Part shown: in pieces, positions 50,718-59,627 of the stretch
Layout of the letters: each line of letters starts with the position of its first letter
How positions within the stretch are numbered: the first letter of the stretch is position 1
DNA from: Promethearchaeota archaeon
GTDB lineage: Archaea > Asgardarchaeota > Lokiarchaeia > Sigyniarchaeales > SOKP01
Assembly: GCA_019057865.1 (NCBI GenBank)
Contig: JAHLWP010000016.1
Coordinates: 17,511 to 81,510 of the forward strand
Direction: 5' to 3'
Length of the DNA: 64,000 nt
Notes under the pieces: generated by a model
The model's input: only the letters and a program-made list of their open reading frames with translations
The model's database searches: none
Told to the model about the DNA's origin: nothing
Translations under genes and position numbers: made by a program

Positions 50718-51611
50718 ATGAGTGATATTAATTCTGAAGATTATTTTTTATCATTAAAAGAAATATTTAATGAAGCCTTATTACGGGACTTGTCTATATT
50801 TTGTCTCCTCTTCATTCTAGTTGTTGCCCAATTGTGGGATAATATTTTACTATTATTATTTCCTATAGTTACCTTCACATTCTCATTATTCTTTCGAACT
50901 ATTAATACAAATAAATGGCGTATCGAGTTTAGAAATGAAATAGTTGTTTATAATCCTCTCGGATTAGAAAAAAGACATGCTAATCGTTTAGCTTTCTCTA
51001 CATTCATTCAGTTAATCCTATTGTATTGGTTAGGTGCTGAATCCTTATATAATCCTCACGTAGTTGATGACTATTTTATTTATTTCAACATTCTTTTCAT
51101 CTTTATTTATTCTTTTGGATTTTTTTGGATTTTTATCGATTTATGGAAGTTTTCAAAGATAGAAATTGATATAAAACTTTATAATCTTCATAATAAAGAT
51201 GCAACCCAATTAACTAATCTAAATAGTATATTATCTTATCTCAAAATTGGAATTGTTAAGCTAATTTCTTTAATTAATCTTTTAAATTTTTTAATTTTAA
51301 ATATATTAAACTTATTATTTATAGCATTCATACAAGATAATTTTATTCCGGGGATAAAATACAGTTTGCCGGGAACAGGTTCAGAGGGTTCTGAACCAAT
51401 TACTATTTCTTTTATCACATACATAATTCTTATGGTTTCACCAACATTAAGTGCTATACTTTTGGTTTTTACTTATAGGAATATTAATTATATCAATATA
51501 GACAAATTAAACGAAATTCTAAAACCATTACCAAAAAATATTCAAATTAAAATTATTGAAAACCTAAAAGCGTTAAGTAATAAAATAAAAGACCAATTAA
51601 AAATTGAATAA
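50718..51611 (+). CDS. multi-span membrane protein upstream of a small GTPase
   Basis: 297 residues with about six hydrophobic segments (~23-62, 92-106, 118-140, 178-208, 230-252) and a C-terminal cytosolic helix (KIIENLKALSNKIKDQLK). ATG start; ends 55 bases before the preferred GTPase start, or overlaps it by 8 bases if the TTG start is used. No family recognised. Linkage suggests it may anchor or receive signals from the GTPase. Confidence 0.65.
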   Translation: MSDINSEDYFLSLKEIFNEALLRDLSIFCLLFILVVAQLWDNILLLLFPIVTFTFSLFFRTINTNKWRIEFRNEIVVYNPLGLEKRHANRLAFSTFIQLILLYWLGAESLYNPHVVDDYFIYFNILFIFIYSFGFFWIFIDLWKFSKIEIDIKLYNLHNKDATQLTNLNSILSYLKIGIVKLISLINLLNFLILNILNLLFIAFIQDNFIPGIKYSLPGTGSEGSEPITISFITYIILMVSPTLSAILLVFTYRNINYINIDKLNEILKPLPKNIQIKIIENLKALSNKIKDQLKIE

Positions 51612-51666
51612 AAATTTATTAAACTTAAATTTATATTATATTAAAAATCTTTTAAAAACTAGTAAA

Positions 51667-52215
51667 ATGCTTCAAAAAAACACTAAAACTCAACATCTTT
51701 TATATAAAATTCTTATAGTGGGGGATGGGGGTGTCGGTAAATCTACTATGGTTCAGCGGTTATTAACAGGACTTTATCTTGAGCAAAAAATCACCATAGG
51801 AACAGACTTAGCAACTTGTGATTTTGAAATAGATGAAAATACTACTGTCATGCTTCAGATATGGGATTTTGCAGGAGAAAAACGCTTTAGATTTTTTCTA
51901 CCGAATTATGCTCGAGGTGCTAGTGGATGTTTACTGTGTTATGATATAACAAGACATACAAGCTTTGATAATTTAATTGAATGGTACAACATTGTAAAAG
52001 ATAATGCTGTTGATCCTGTTTTTATTTTAGTTGGAGGAAAACATGATTTAGCTGATCAAAGAAGATCTGTTGAATTTGTTGAAGCAATAGAATTTAAAAA
52101 CAAGTATAATATTGCTCATATATTTGAAACTTCATCAAAATCAGGATTAAATAATAATATTATTTTTGAAACATTGACTAAAGCAATTATCGAAAAAAAA
52201 AGAAGAATAACATGA
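51667..52215 (+). CDS. Rab-like small GTPase
   Basis: 182 residues from the ATG at 51667; an in-frame TTG at 51604 would add 21 residues that do not look conserved. G1 GDGGVGKST, G2 ITIGTDLA, G3 WDFAGEKRF, G5 TSSK. G4 is GGKHD in place of NKxD, a variant. C-terminus basic (EKKRRIT) without Cys. Operon with the preceding membrane-protein gene. Confidence 0.92.
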   Translation: MLQKNTKTQHLLYKILIVGDGGVGKSTMVQRLLTGLYLEQKITIGTDLATCDFEIDENTTVMLQIWDFAGEKRFRFFLPNYARGASGCLLCYDITRHTSFDNLIEWYNIVKDNAVDPVFILVGGKHDLADQRRSVEFVEAIEFKNKYNIAHIFETSSKSGLNNNIIFETLTKAIIEKKRRIT

Positions 52216-52305
52216 TTTTAAGCTTTTTTAGTTGCTTATAGTTTTTTTTTAAATAAATGATTAAAAAATAAAGAAAAAAAGGAATTAAAAACGATGGTTT
52301 AAAGT

Positions 52306-53247
52306 TTATTCCATTATGTCTTTTAATTCATCTATATTTAATTTTAAATATTTTGCAGTAATTAATTCTCTGCCTATAAGATTCAAGAAGTTTTTCTTTC
52401 GCTTTTTATTTAAGAACCTTTTCATCTCGCTAAGATCTGGTTTTGTATTTGTCACTTCAATTAATTTATTTTTTATTGCATAATCTACAACTTTTTGCCC
52501 GATATTCGTTCTTATTATTAAGAAAGCTTCGCCTGAACCTTTTGGAGCACCCCAAGGCGAATAAGAAATATCAGAAAATTCGCCAGAAAAATCAGTACAA
52601 TATTTACAACCACTCATTCCCCCAGAAGAACATGCAAATGCTATTTTTAATGAAGTACGCTCTGCACCAGTGTTAAAATCACTAACAAGTATCTTTGCTA
52701 AACCTTGTATATGACATGGATTTGCTATTATTCCAATATCTCTTTTTTTGTCTAAATATGCTCTTCCAATACCAGTAATTAATGGACCTGCATTATCCAT
52801 AGTGGCTTTGGGTATATATTTTTTAGCGTCTTTAGCATTATCAACTACCACTGGGAAAGCTACAGGTGGTTTCTTACTTTTTGGCTCACCTAAAACCATA
52901 TGTTTAATAACACCTGATTCAAAAGCAGCTAAAGCTAGATTGTATAAAATCTCATCTTTACTACCGGATTTTACTTGAACAATATCTTTATAAACACCAA
53001 CAGCTATATCAACGCGAGTCTGACCAAATAATTCCTGCTCAATTTCTGAAATGGGTAGGAAAGTTCTAGGGCAAGCATTATAACATAGACCTACTGTTTC
53101 AGAACATTCATCAACTACATAAGCCTCTCCAGTTTCTTGATTGAAATCCATATGAGGGCAAAACGCATTACAACTTCCGCAATGAATACAGAGACCTGAG
53201 TAGATTACTTCATTTTCAAGATCTTGACTAGATTTTTCTACTTTCAT
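52306..53247 (-). CDS. FrhB-like coenzyme F420 hydrogenase/dehydrogenase beta-family protein
   Basis: 313 residues. The N-terminal ferredoxin-like part has CIHCGSCNAFCP and GLCYNACPR; the central FrhB domains include GPLITGIGRAYL and NPCHIQGLAKI, and CSSGGMSGCKYC adds Fe-S ligands. Members bind FAD, Fe-S and often F420 and accept electrons from diverse partners. No hydrogenase or oxidoreductase subunit is adjacent. ATG start; a perfect 22-bp palindrome lies about 95 bases upstream. Confidence 0.85.
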   Translation of the reverse strand: MKVEKSSQDLENEVIYSGLCIHCGSCNAFCPHMDFNQETGEAYVVDECSETVGLCYNACPRTFLPISEIEQELFGQTRVDIAVGVYKDIVQVKSGSKDEILYNLALAAFESGVIKHMVLGEPKSKKPPVAFPVVVDNAKDAKKYIPKATMDNAGPLITGIGRAYLDKKRDIGIIANPCHIQGLAKILVSDFNTGAERTSLKIAFACSSGGMSGCKYCTDFSGEFSDISYSPWGAPKGSGEAFLIIRTNIGQKVVDYAIKNKLIEVTNTKPDLSEMKRFLNKKRKKNFLNLIGRELITAKYLKLNIDELKDIME

Positions 53248-53339
53248 CTGTTTAGAACACTTTTTATGAGTAAATAGGAATATTTAACTATTTTTAATTG
53301 CTTAGGTAAATTAAACATGTCTTTTAAAGTTGGTTTACT

Positions 53340-53361
53340 TTAGTGTGAAATTTCACACTAA
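53340..53361. promoter_or_regulatory. perfect 22-bp palindrome upstream of the FrhB-like gene
   Basis: TTAGTGTGAAA followed by its exact reverse complement TTTCACACTAA. The two-fold symmetry without loop is typical of a dimeric regulator's operator; an RNA hairpin is less likely because the centre is AAATTT. It is in the gap 53248-53533, about 93-114 bases before the FrhB-like ATG. Confidence 0.55.
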
Positions 53362-53474
53362 GTGATTTTTGTTATAACTTTTAATAATTAATGTCCTAAA
53401 AAATAGTTATTTGAGTCTTATTAAGTAATAATGGGTGAGAAGCAAAATCATCACCCACATAATTTATTTGGAAA

Positions 53475-53488
53475 CAATATGGAAATGG
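53475..53488 (+). repeat. diverged copy of the CAATACGGAAATGG motif
   Basis: Reads CAATATGGAAATGG, followed about 15 bases later by ACGCGTAAT (elsewhere AAGCGTAAT). It lies just downstream of the minus-strand small-gene cassette 53534-54041, the same relative place as the copy at 63235. Confidence 0.45.
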
Positions 53489-53533
53489 AAATCTGAATAT
53501 ACGCGTAATAAAAAAAAGTATTAAAAAATTTTT

Positions 53534-53692
53534 TTAATGGATTATATATCTCGAATTATAAATGTCAACCAAATTCCTTATCTTTATTATATCTTTTCTC
53601 TCTACTTTTTTCTTCATTTCTTTGACCTCAATTTTTTCTATAAAATACCTTCGCTTTTCAGATGAACTGGCTTCTGATTCTTCCTCTGACAT
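53534..53692 (-). CDS. small basic protein of the cassette (52 or 27 aa)
   Basis: An ATG at 53692 overlaps the end of the zinc-ribbon gene in another frame (MSEEESEASS start). A second ATG at 53617 has GAGGT 7 bases upstream (the same leader TTGAGGT-AAA as in the paralogous cassette at 63.6 kb) and would give 27 residues starting MKKKVERKD. The second start is the more likely. Function unknown. Confidence 0.35.
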   Translation of the reverse strand: MSEEESEASSSEKRRYFIEKIEVKEMKKKVERKDIIKIRNLVDIYNSRYIIH

Positions 53693-53775
53693 TTTTTGCA
53701 AATCGCAACCGAAGTTGTAAAATCTAACCTGATTTTTTTACCGCACTTCATACAATTTAGCTTCAGTTTGCTCAA
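53638..53775 (-). CDS. 45-aa zinc-ribbon protein
   Basis: TTG start with GAGG 8 bases upstream. CMKCGKKI and CKKCQRK give a C-x2-C / C-x2-C zinc ribbon in a very basic small protein, likely binding nucleic acid or another protein. It lies between two other tiny minus-strand genes and overlaps the next by 55 bases. Confidence 0.5.
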   Translation of the reverse strand: MSKLKLNCMKCGKKIRLDFTTSVAICKKCQRKNQKPVHLKSEGIL

Positions 53776-53825
53776 TTTTGTTGCCTCTTCTTTAATTTTT
53801 AAGCGTTATTAATTAAAAAAAAATT

Positions 53826-54041
53826 TTAATAGAAGATATTTCTATACCCTGAAAGGTTCCCATAAACCTTATTGTTGAGTTTCTGGATATTAATTAACTC
53901 TTCATGCTGTTTAGCATGTTTGTTAAGTAATTTTTTCTTTTTAACTTGCTTTACCTCTGCTTTTTTCTCAATTTTTTCTTCTTCCACGGGAATTATTATT
54001 AGTTCATACTCTATTTCCTGCTTTTCTAATACTTGGACCAT
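53826..54041 (-). CDS. small charged cassette protein (71 aa), paralogue of 63653-63895
   Basis: ATG start. MVQVLEKQEIEYELIII followed by a Glu/Lys-rich helix and a short aromatic end (VYGNLSGYRNIFY). It matches the layout of the protein at 63653 (MAQVNIDCVS, FEIKL, EEE/ERK helix, QVYFNKYWVF). Upstream, both have a minus-strand TATA-like AACTATAwATA (near 54112 here). Function unknown. Confidence 0.5.
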   Translation of the reverse strand: MVQVLEKQEIEYELIIIPVEEEKIEKKAEVKQVKKKKLLNKHAKQHEELINIQKLNNKVYGNLSGYRNIFY

Positions 54042-54228
54042 TTTTTTTTAACCTTTTTTTATTTTTTTATATTTTTTTTTTCTTAATTTTTAGTAAGATA
54101 AATATTCATTTATAGTTTATGCTTCGGAACTTCAATGAACTTCGAAACTGCGTACTGAATAGTGAAGCTTATATATGAGCATGAATAATATATAATTAAT
54201 TACTTAAAATTAATTTTAAGGAACTTAT

Positions 54229-57201
54229 ATGAGTACTTCAAACGAAATTATATATCCTCCTGATGAAATTTTAAATCCACCTTTTGGTAAAAATTTCGAA
54301 TTCATAATTCTCTGGATGTTAGATAAGAATGAGTATTGCACATGGTCTAATTTTGCTGAAGAAATAAGTGGATCAACCTTATCAGGCAAGCTTAAACTGC
54401 TTATAAAACAAGGCTATGCTGTAAAATCTGAGAGAAATCAGTATGAGATAACTGCAAGTGGAAGGATAAGATTTAATGAGTTATCAATTCCTAGAGAAAA
54501 GAAAAAAAGCTTAAGGTATCCTCCGAAATTATTCCTAAAAGAAAGGAATTACGATCATTGGATTCTCTGGATGTTAAATAATAATACTTATTGTAAATGG
54601 TCAGATTTTCTAGATAAACCTCTTTCAATTAATCAATCTTCATTATCTAAAAATTTAAGAATGCTATTAGAAGAAGATTTCGTGGTAAATGAAAATAAAG
54701 AGTATAAAATAACTCCAAGAGGTAGAACAGAATATTTTAAAATTTTGAAACTATATGATCTAGATCGTCAGTCAATTTTAGAAGAAGAAAGTAGAAAAAT
54801 TGAAGAAATTACTGAGAAAACAAGTAGATTTTTTGAGAAGTATGAAATTGAAGATGATGAGTTGAAGTTTAAATATCTTACTAAAGCACTAAAACTCGAT
54901 TATAGAAAAGTCGAAAGTATGTTAAAAAGTGAAGAAGATTTTAATAAAATTCTATTATTTCTCTCGATAAATCATCCAAATCAATATCCTGATTACTTAT
55001 CCCCTGATGAATTTTCTTCAAAATATGATATTGATATTACAACACTAAACTATTATATCCAAGAAATTGTAGACAATCAATTATTTCAAATTAAATTTTT
55101 TACTTTGAAGGATGAGCAGGGAGGATTATATTACTTTCAGAAAAATGAGGCAATTGAGAAAATTTTGAATGCAATTGTGGAGAAATACATTACAAAATTC
55201 ACATATCTTAATAAGTTCAAAGAAAGTGCTTTACAAACTGATCATATAATAGATATAGAATTGTTGTTAGAGAATATCCTGAATGATGTGTGTGGTAATT
55301 TATTTAATACTAATTTAAAACCGGCATTAAAAACGTTCTTACCAGATTACATTAAATATTTAGCCTATAAAATCGAAACTGAGAAAAAATTAACAGATAG
55401 CGAAACAAAATTGGAGGGTTTTGTATGGCAGAATATTTTTGAAGAGTTTCAAACATTTGAACCTGTTAGTAGACAAGTGGGAAAAGGTGAAGAGGTGCAA
55501 ACTTATTATAAAATGGACTGCATGATATTTGATACATTAGATATCTTCTATATCACTAAATTGAATTTAATTAATACAAGTGAGTTTAAGGAAGGTATTA
55601 ATCTTAATAAATTAGATATTTTCGATAAAATAGAAAATTCGTTATATAAAAGGAAGATCTCAGAAGCTAAAAATCTATTAGAGAGTAGTAATATTGACTT
55701 TAATTCAATTGAGGGTCTTATTATAAAGGATTTAGTTTATACAGTAGATAATAATTTCGATGATTCGATTAAAACAACAACAGAGATTATTAAAAAATTT
55801 TCTAATAACTATATTGGATATTTATTGCAATCAATTACTTACTTTCTAACTGATGATTATGAAGATGCATTTGATGTTATTGAAAAAGGCTTAGAAAAAG
55901 CTCCAAGTTTTCTATTAAAGGTTCAAAAAGCTCAGATATTAATTAAAATGCAAGTTGCTGAGAAAGCCATAAAGATTATCGAGGAATTAATTTCTGATTA
56001 CCCCAATAGCATTCCATTATTAAGGACAAAATTTTTGGTTTATCTAACTGATTGGAGGATTCTTGAAAGAGTTTCTGAGGATCCTTTGGAAATTATCGAT
56101 TCTGCTATAAAACTGAAGCCAAAAGATAAAGAACTCATAATTTTAAAAAGTATATACTATTGTATCATTCATAACTACAAGGAAGCAAAAAGAGTTCTAA
56201 CAGACGAAATTATTTTTAATTATATTAAAAAGAATCCTAAAATTGACACTGCTGGTTTATTCATTTTAGCATTTTCTTATCTTGCTCGTGGAAGTTTTGA
56301 GAAAGCTTTAGGGATTGTAAAAAATATTTTAGATCAATATCCAAATAATCCAATCTCATATCTCACCAAAGCTCTAGCACTAGGTTATAATTTAATTTAT
56401 AAATTTAAGCTTCATGAACCAAATGTTGATACTTTCATTGGGCTGATTGAAAGAGCAATTTCTCTTGAATCAGTAAATTATAATAAAAATAAATTTCTTC
56501 AATTACAAGCATGTATTTTACAAGGATTCGGACAATTTGATGATGCAATTGAAGCTATTGATCGTGCTATTGATTTAATACCAAATCTAAATTATCAATA
56601 TTTTTTAAAAGTATTCTTTCTAATAGGAGCTAAAAGGGAATTTGAAGCATTAGAAGCAATTGATAAATATCTAGACAAGGATCCACTATTAAAGAAGAAG
56701 TTACTACTAACAAAAACATATATTTATCATGGTCAAAAACAATACCAAGAAGCTTATGAGATTTTAGATGAATTAACTAAACTTTATCCAGATGACATTG
56801 GTTTTATAAATAATAAAGCTGTTACTCTGGCTTATCTAAATAGAAAAGAAGAAGCTATAGAAACTGCTGAGTATCTATTAAGTCTTAATCCAAAATTAGG
56901 AAATTCTTATGATACATATGGTGAAATTCTGATGACTTTTAAAGAATACGGGGATGCTATAAAGAAATATGAAAAAGCTGTAGAACTTGAACCAACAGGA
57001 TGGTTCGCATATTGGACATATATAAAATTGGGAAAATGTTATCAAGAACTCGGAAATTATGATAAAGCACTTGAAATTTATGAAAAAGGGAAAAAAATGG
57101 CAGAGAAATTGTATCCTACAGATACAAAATGTTATGAGTTTGATGTTGATAAATACCTTTCAGAAATCAGATCATTAATAGAAAAATCAAAAGAAAAATA
57201 A
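54229..57201 (+). CDS. large winged-helix / TPR protein
   Basis: 990 residues. Two tandem winged-helix repeats (FIILWMLDKNEYCTWSNF, ~24-85; and WILWMLNNNTYCKWSDF, ~105-165) share sequence, and a third helical HTH-like unit lies near 245-315. From ~480 to the end run about a dozen TPRs (for example YGDAIKKYEKAVELEP and NYDKALEIYEKGKKM). Such HTH-TPR proteins are expanded in Asgards and could be transcription factors with a scaffold. ATG start, with a 187-base upstream region. Confidence 0.8.
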   Translation: MSTSNEIIYPPDEILNPPFGKNFEFIILWMLDKNEYCTWSNFAEEISGSTLSGKLKLLIKQGYAVKSERNQYEITASGRIRFNELSIPREKKKSLRYPPKLFLKERNYDHWILWMLNNNTYCKWSDFLDKPLSINQSSLSKNLRMLLEEDFVVNENKEYKITPRGRTEYFKILKLYDLDRQSILEEESRKIEEITEKTSRFFEKYEIEDDELKFKYLTKALKLDYRKVESMLKSEEDFNKILLFLSINHPNQYPDYLSPDEFSSKYDIDITTLNYYIQEIVDNQLFQIKFFTLKDEQGGLYYFQKNEAIEKILNAIVEKYITKFTYLNKFKESALQTDHIIDIELLLENILNDVCGNLFNTNLKPALKTFLPDYIKYLAYKIETEKKLTDSETKLEGFVWQNIFEEFQTFEPVSRQVGKGEEVQTYYKMDCMIFDTLDIFYITKLNLINTSEFKEGINLNKLDIFDKIENSLYKRKISEAKNLLESSNIDFNSIEGLIIKDLVYTVDNNFDDSIKTTTEIIKKFSNNYIGYLLQSITYFLTDDYEDAFDVIEKGLEKAPSFLLKVQKAQILIKMQVAEKAIKIIEELISDYPNSIPLLRTKFLVYLTDWRILERVSEDPLEIIDSAIKLKPKDKELIILKSIYYCIIHNYKEAKRVLTDEIIFNYIKKNPKIDTAGLFILAFSYLARGSFEKALGIVKNILDQYPNNPISYLTKALALGYNLIYKFKLHEPNVDTFIGLIERAISLESVNYNKNKFLQLQACILQGFGQFDDAIEAIDRAIDLIPNLNYQYFLKVFFLIGAKREFEALEAIDKYLDKDPLLKKKLLLTKTYIYHGQKQYQEAYEILDELTKLYPDDIGFINNKAVTLAYLNRKEEAIETAEYLLSLNPKLGNSYDTYGEILMTFKEYGDAIKKYEKAVELEPTGWFAYWTYIKLGKCYQELGNYDKALEIYEKGKKMAEKLYPTDTKCYEFDVDKYLSEIRSLIEKSKEK

Positions 57202-57228
57202 AAAAGTGAATTATAAAATGTGGTCTTA

Positions 57229-57891
57229 ATGGATTACAAATTTATAAAAACACTTGAATTTAATTTTAATTTTGGAACACTAATAGCGGTTGATTTCAGC
57301 TCATATTGTGAAGAATCTAACTTATTTAATATTAATGAAGAGATAATTAATGAAATTAAAGATTGTGTTAAAAATCAAGGAATTCCTGATTTAATTTGGT
57401 TTAAAGGTATAGGGGACTCAATAAAATATTCGAAGTCTAAACAAATTATCGAAATGATTAAGGAGGCTTATCCATATCAAAAAATTGGTGTTTATTTAAA
57501 TTGTGCGATCTTTCAAGATGAAATTATCAGAGAAGATTTCTACGGATGTGATTTAGTAGCAATTAATCTAAATAGTATTGATCCTTTGAATTTTTCAAAA
57601 ATTAATAAATGTCCTGAATCTACAAAATCTATAGAGGTATTAGAGGGAATTAAAGAATTTAGTAACAATTTCAAGGGAAAATTAGGGATCTACACTATGT
57701 TCTTGAGCGGTATTAATGATAATATAAAAAATATAGAAGATTTAAGGAAATTCCTACTAGAAGTTATGCCCGATTATTATTCTATTAGTAATTATACTCT
57801 AGATGGTTTTAACCCCGTTTCAGATGAATTCAAAAAATTACTTGAAGAAATACTTAAAGATATTCCATTTAAAGTTATTTATATGTTCTAA
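57229..57891 (+). CDS. radical-SAM-like barrel protein lacking the Fe-S cysteines
   Basis: 220 residues from the ATG at 57229 (GTGG five bases upstream; a GTG at 57220 adds three). The sequence follows COG0731/Elp3-like radical SAM enzymes: YPYQKIGVYLNCAIF, CDLVAINLNSIDPLNFSKIN, KGKLGIYTMFLSGINDN. Where CxxxCxxC should stand it reads LIAVDFSSYCEESNLFN, and the GEP motif is GIGDS. Probably enzymatically dead as a radical SAM enzyme, or repurposed. Lies 18-27 bases after the HTH-TPR gene and is likely co-transcribed. Confidence 0.6.
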   Translation: MDYKFIKTLEFNFNFGTLIAVDFSSYCEESNLFNINEEIINEIKDCVKNQGIPDLIWFKGIGDSIKYSKSKQIIEMIKEAYPYQKIGVYLNCAIFQDEIIREDFYGCDLVAINLNSIDPLNFSKINKCPESTKSIEVLEGIKEFSNNFKGKLGIYTMFLSGINDNIKNIEDLRKFLLEVMPDYYSISNYTLDGFNPVSDEFKKLLEEILKDIPFKVIYMF

Positions 57892-58177
57892 ATAAATGAA
57901 TTATATAAATAAAAACTGATAAAAAAATTTAAAAAAAAAAAATCATTCTATAGTCTCTACTATCTCTGGAAGTTCAGTTACTTTTATTAATTCCTCAATT
58001 TCTTTTTCTTCTTCTATTTCTTTCTCATATTTAAGATATCTAATTTAAATAAAGTGAAAAAAAGATTTGGAACTATTAATATCTGGAGAAATAAAATTTA
58101 AACAAAAAAAAAACTGAGATTTAGATAATCTATATATATTTAATTAGCATAAAGTAAAATTGAGGTCGATAAAGTAA

Positions 58178-58588
58178 TTGACAGTGATTGAATTACCTAA
58201 AGAAATCAACGGTGCGATTCTTGCCTCAATAGAGGGTGGACCAATAGCTACCGCTTTACCTAATGATAAAGATAAAGAGAAAATTTCAGCAATGATGGCT
58301 GCTCTATGGTCTGTAGCTAAGATATCATACTCTAAAATAAATAAAGGAGACTTCGACTATATTTTTATTAAAGGAACACAGGGCAACTTATTAGTATTTT
58401 CAATAAATATAAATACCGTTTTCGCTGTTACTACACCTCTTGATATTAATCTAGGATTTATATACTTAGAATGTAGAAGAGTGTGTAAGAAGCTAATAAA
58501 ACTTTTGGATAGGAAATATATCAAAAAACCAATTAAATTAAAAATACAGGATAGAGAGATTATTTCTTTTCAAGAAAGTAATTTATGA
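58178..58588 (+). CDS. Roadblock/LC7-domain protein
   Basis: 136 residues, essentially one Roadblock domain: EINGAILASIEGGPIATALP, KISAMMAALWSVAKI, DYIFIKGTQGNLLVFSI, then LGFIYLECRRVCKKLIKLL. This form is abundant in Asgards and related to MglB. TTG start right after an in-frame TAA; GAGGT is 11 bases upstream. Gap 57892-58177 before it shows only AT-rich DNA and a start-less minus-strand Glu-rich frame. Confidence 0.88.
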   Translation: MTVIELPKEINGAILASIEGGPIATALPNDKDKEKISAMMAALWSVAKISYSKINKGDFDYIFIKGTQGNLLVFSININTVFAVTTPLDINLGFIYLECRRVCKKLIKLLDRKYIKKPIKLKIQDREIISFQESNL

Positions 58589-58644
58589 TATTACTGACTT
58601 GCTCTACTCTTTCATTTAAACAATGCTATTTCAATTATGTTGAA

Positions 58645-58938
58645 TTATTTTAAGTCTTCAACTAATTCAAGAAATTCTGAATATGGAATGGCGGTCCAAC
58701 TCTCTGCAAAGTTAGCTCCAAAAGAACGAGATAGTAATGAAACCTTAGCAGCTTCTTGTTCATTTTTAGCTTCGAAAATATCAAGAAAATCATAGGGACC
58801 TAGTATGGCATAATGTGCTATCCACTTAATATCTGGAACTTTCTCTTTAACTAATTTTAAAAACTTTTCACCCTGTTCTTTCCTTTTTTCCACTAGATCA
58901 GGATTTTGAAGTTTAGTTACTAATATATATATTGGCAT
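58645..58938 (-). CDS. GYD-domain protein
   Basis: 97 residues of ferredoxin-like alpha/beta type: MPIYILVTKL, then YAILGPYDFLDIFEAKNEQEAAK, where family members have LGxYDxVxxxExPDxExA. Function of GYD proteins is unknown. ATG start, monocistronic; convergent with the Roadblock gene. Confidence 0.8.
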   Translation of the reverse strand: MPIYILVTKLQNPDLVEKRKEQGEKFLKLVKEKVPDIKWIAHYAILGPYDFLDIFEAKNEQEAAKVSLLSRSFGANFAESWTAIPYSEFLELVEDLK

Positions 58939-59020
58939 AGTATATATATGGGTTAACTTACACTTTAAATCTTACCTTCTTATATCCTAATATAAAAGAA
59001 AAATCTTACAAGAAAATATT

Positions 59021-59049
59021 TCTAAGAGTTGCTTTCAATACGGAAATGG
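59021..59049 (+). repeat. 29-bp copy of a dispersed repeat ending CAATACGGAAATGG
   Basis: Aligned with 63222-63248 it matches at almost all positions (TCTArGAGTT-C-TTCAATACGGAAATGG). It is single, without regular spacing to another copy, in the gap between the GYD and DUF3795 genes (58939-59173). Confidence 0.5.
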
Positions 59050-59173
59050 TTAAATTTCACATTTTATTTTAAAAGAATAACCAAATATATTTTAAATAGA
59101 AAGTAATATTTGAATAATAGTTTTTTGAAGTTATTTATATAAATTTAAGAATTATAGAAAGAGGATTGCTATA

Positions 59174-59626
59174 ATGAACGATAATAATATCCCCTATGGT
59201 GTTTGTGGCGTCTATTGTGGGCAATGCCATACTAGGGAAAATGTTCACATATTAGCTATGGAATTAAAAAAACTGATTATTGATGACTATGATTGGGTTG
59301 ATAATTTGGTTGAAAACTTTGATTATACTAATTTTTTGAAAGGTTTAGAATGGTTTAGTAAGCAACAATGCCCAACCTGCACCAAAATTACTGATCCTTG
59401 GTGTGAAGTAAGAAAATGTGAAAAAATAATTACTAAAAAATTAAAAAGCTGTCTTTTATGTGAAGAATTCTTAAATTGTGCAAGAACTAAATATCAAAGA
59501 GACAGGTATCCTTTTGTTATAGACCATTATCATCGTGTAAAACAGATTGGTCTTCAAAAACACTTAGAAGAAGAAGAAAAACGAACTAAAGAAGGAGTTA
59601 GATTAATAGATATTAGAAAATACTAG
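59174..59626 (+). CDS. DUF3795 cysteine-rich protein
   Basis: 150 residues with the DUF3795 pattern CGVYCGQC near the N-terminus, CPTC (~75), CEVRKC (~88) and CLLCEEFLNC (~99), suggesting metal or Fe-S binding. Common in anaerobic archaea and bacteria; function unknown. ATG start with AGAGGAT upstream. Ends 1 base before the convergent longin-like gene. Confidence 0.85.
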   Translation: MNDNNIPYGVCGVYCGQCHTRENVHILAMELKKLIIDDYDWVDNLVENFDYTNFLKGLEWFSKQQCPTCTKITDPWCEVRKCEKIITKKLKSCLLCEEFLNCARTKYQRDRYPFVIDHYHRVKQIGLQKHLEEEEKRTKEGVRLIDIRKY

Positions 59627-59627
59627 A

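Noticed and set aside
57945..58050. Glu-rich minus-strand frame ending ...LPEIVETIE
   Set aside because: About 33 codons without any start codon or Shine-Dalgarno sequence; perhaps a remnant of a cassette gene, not callable.
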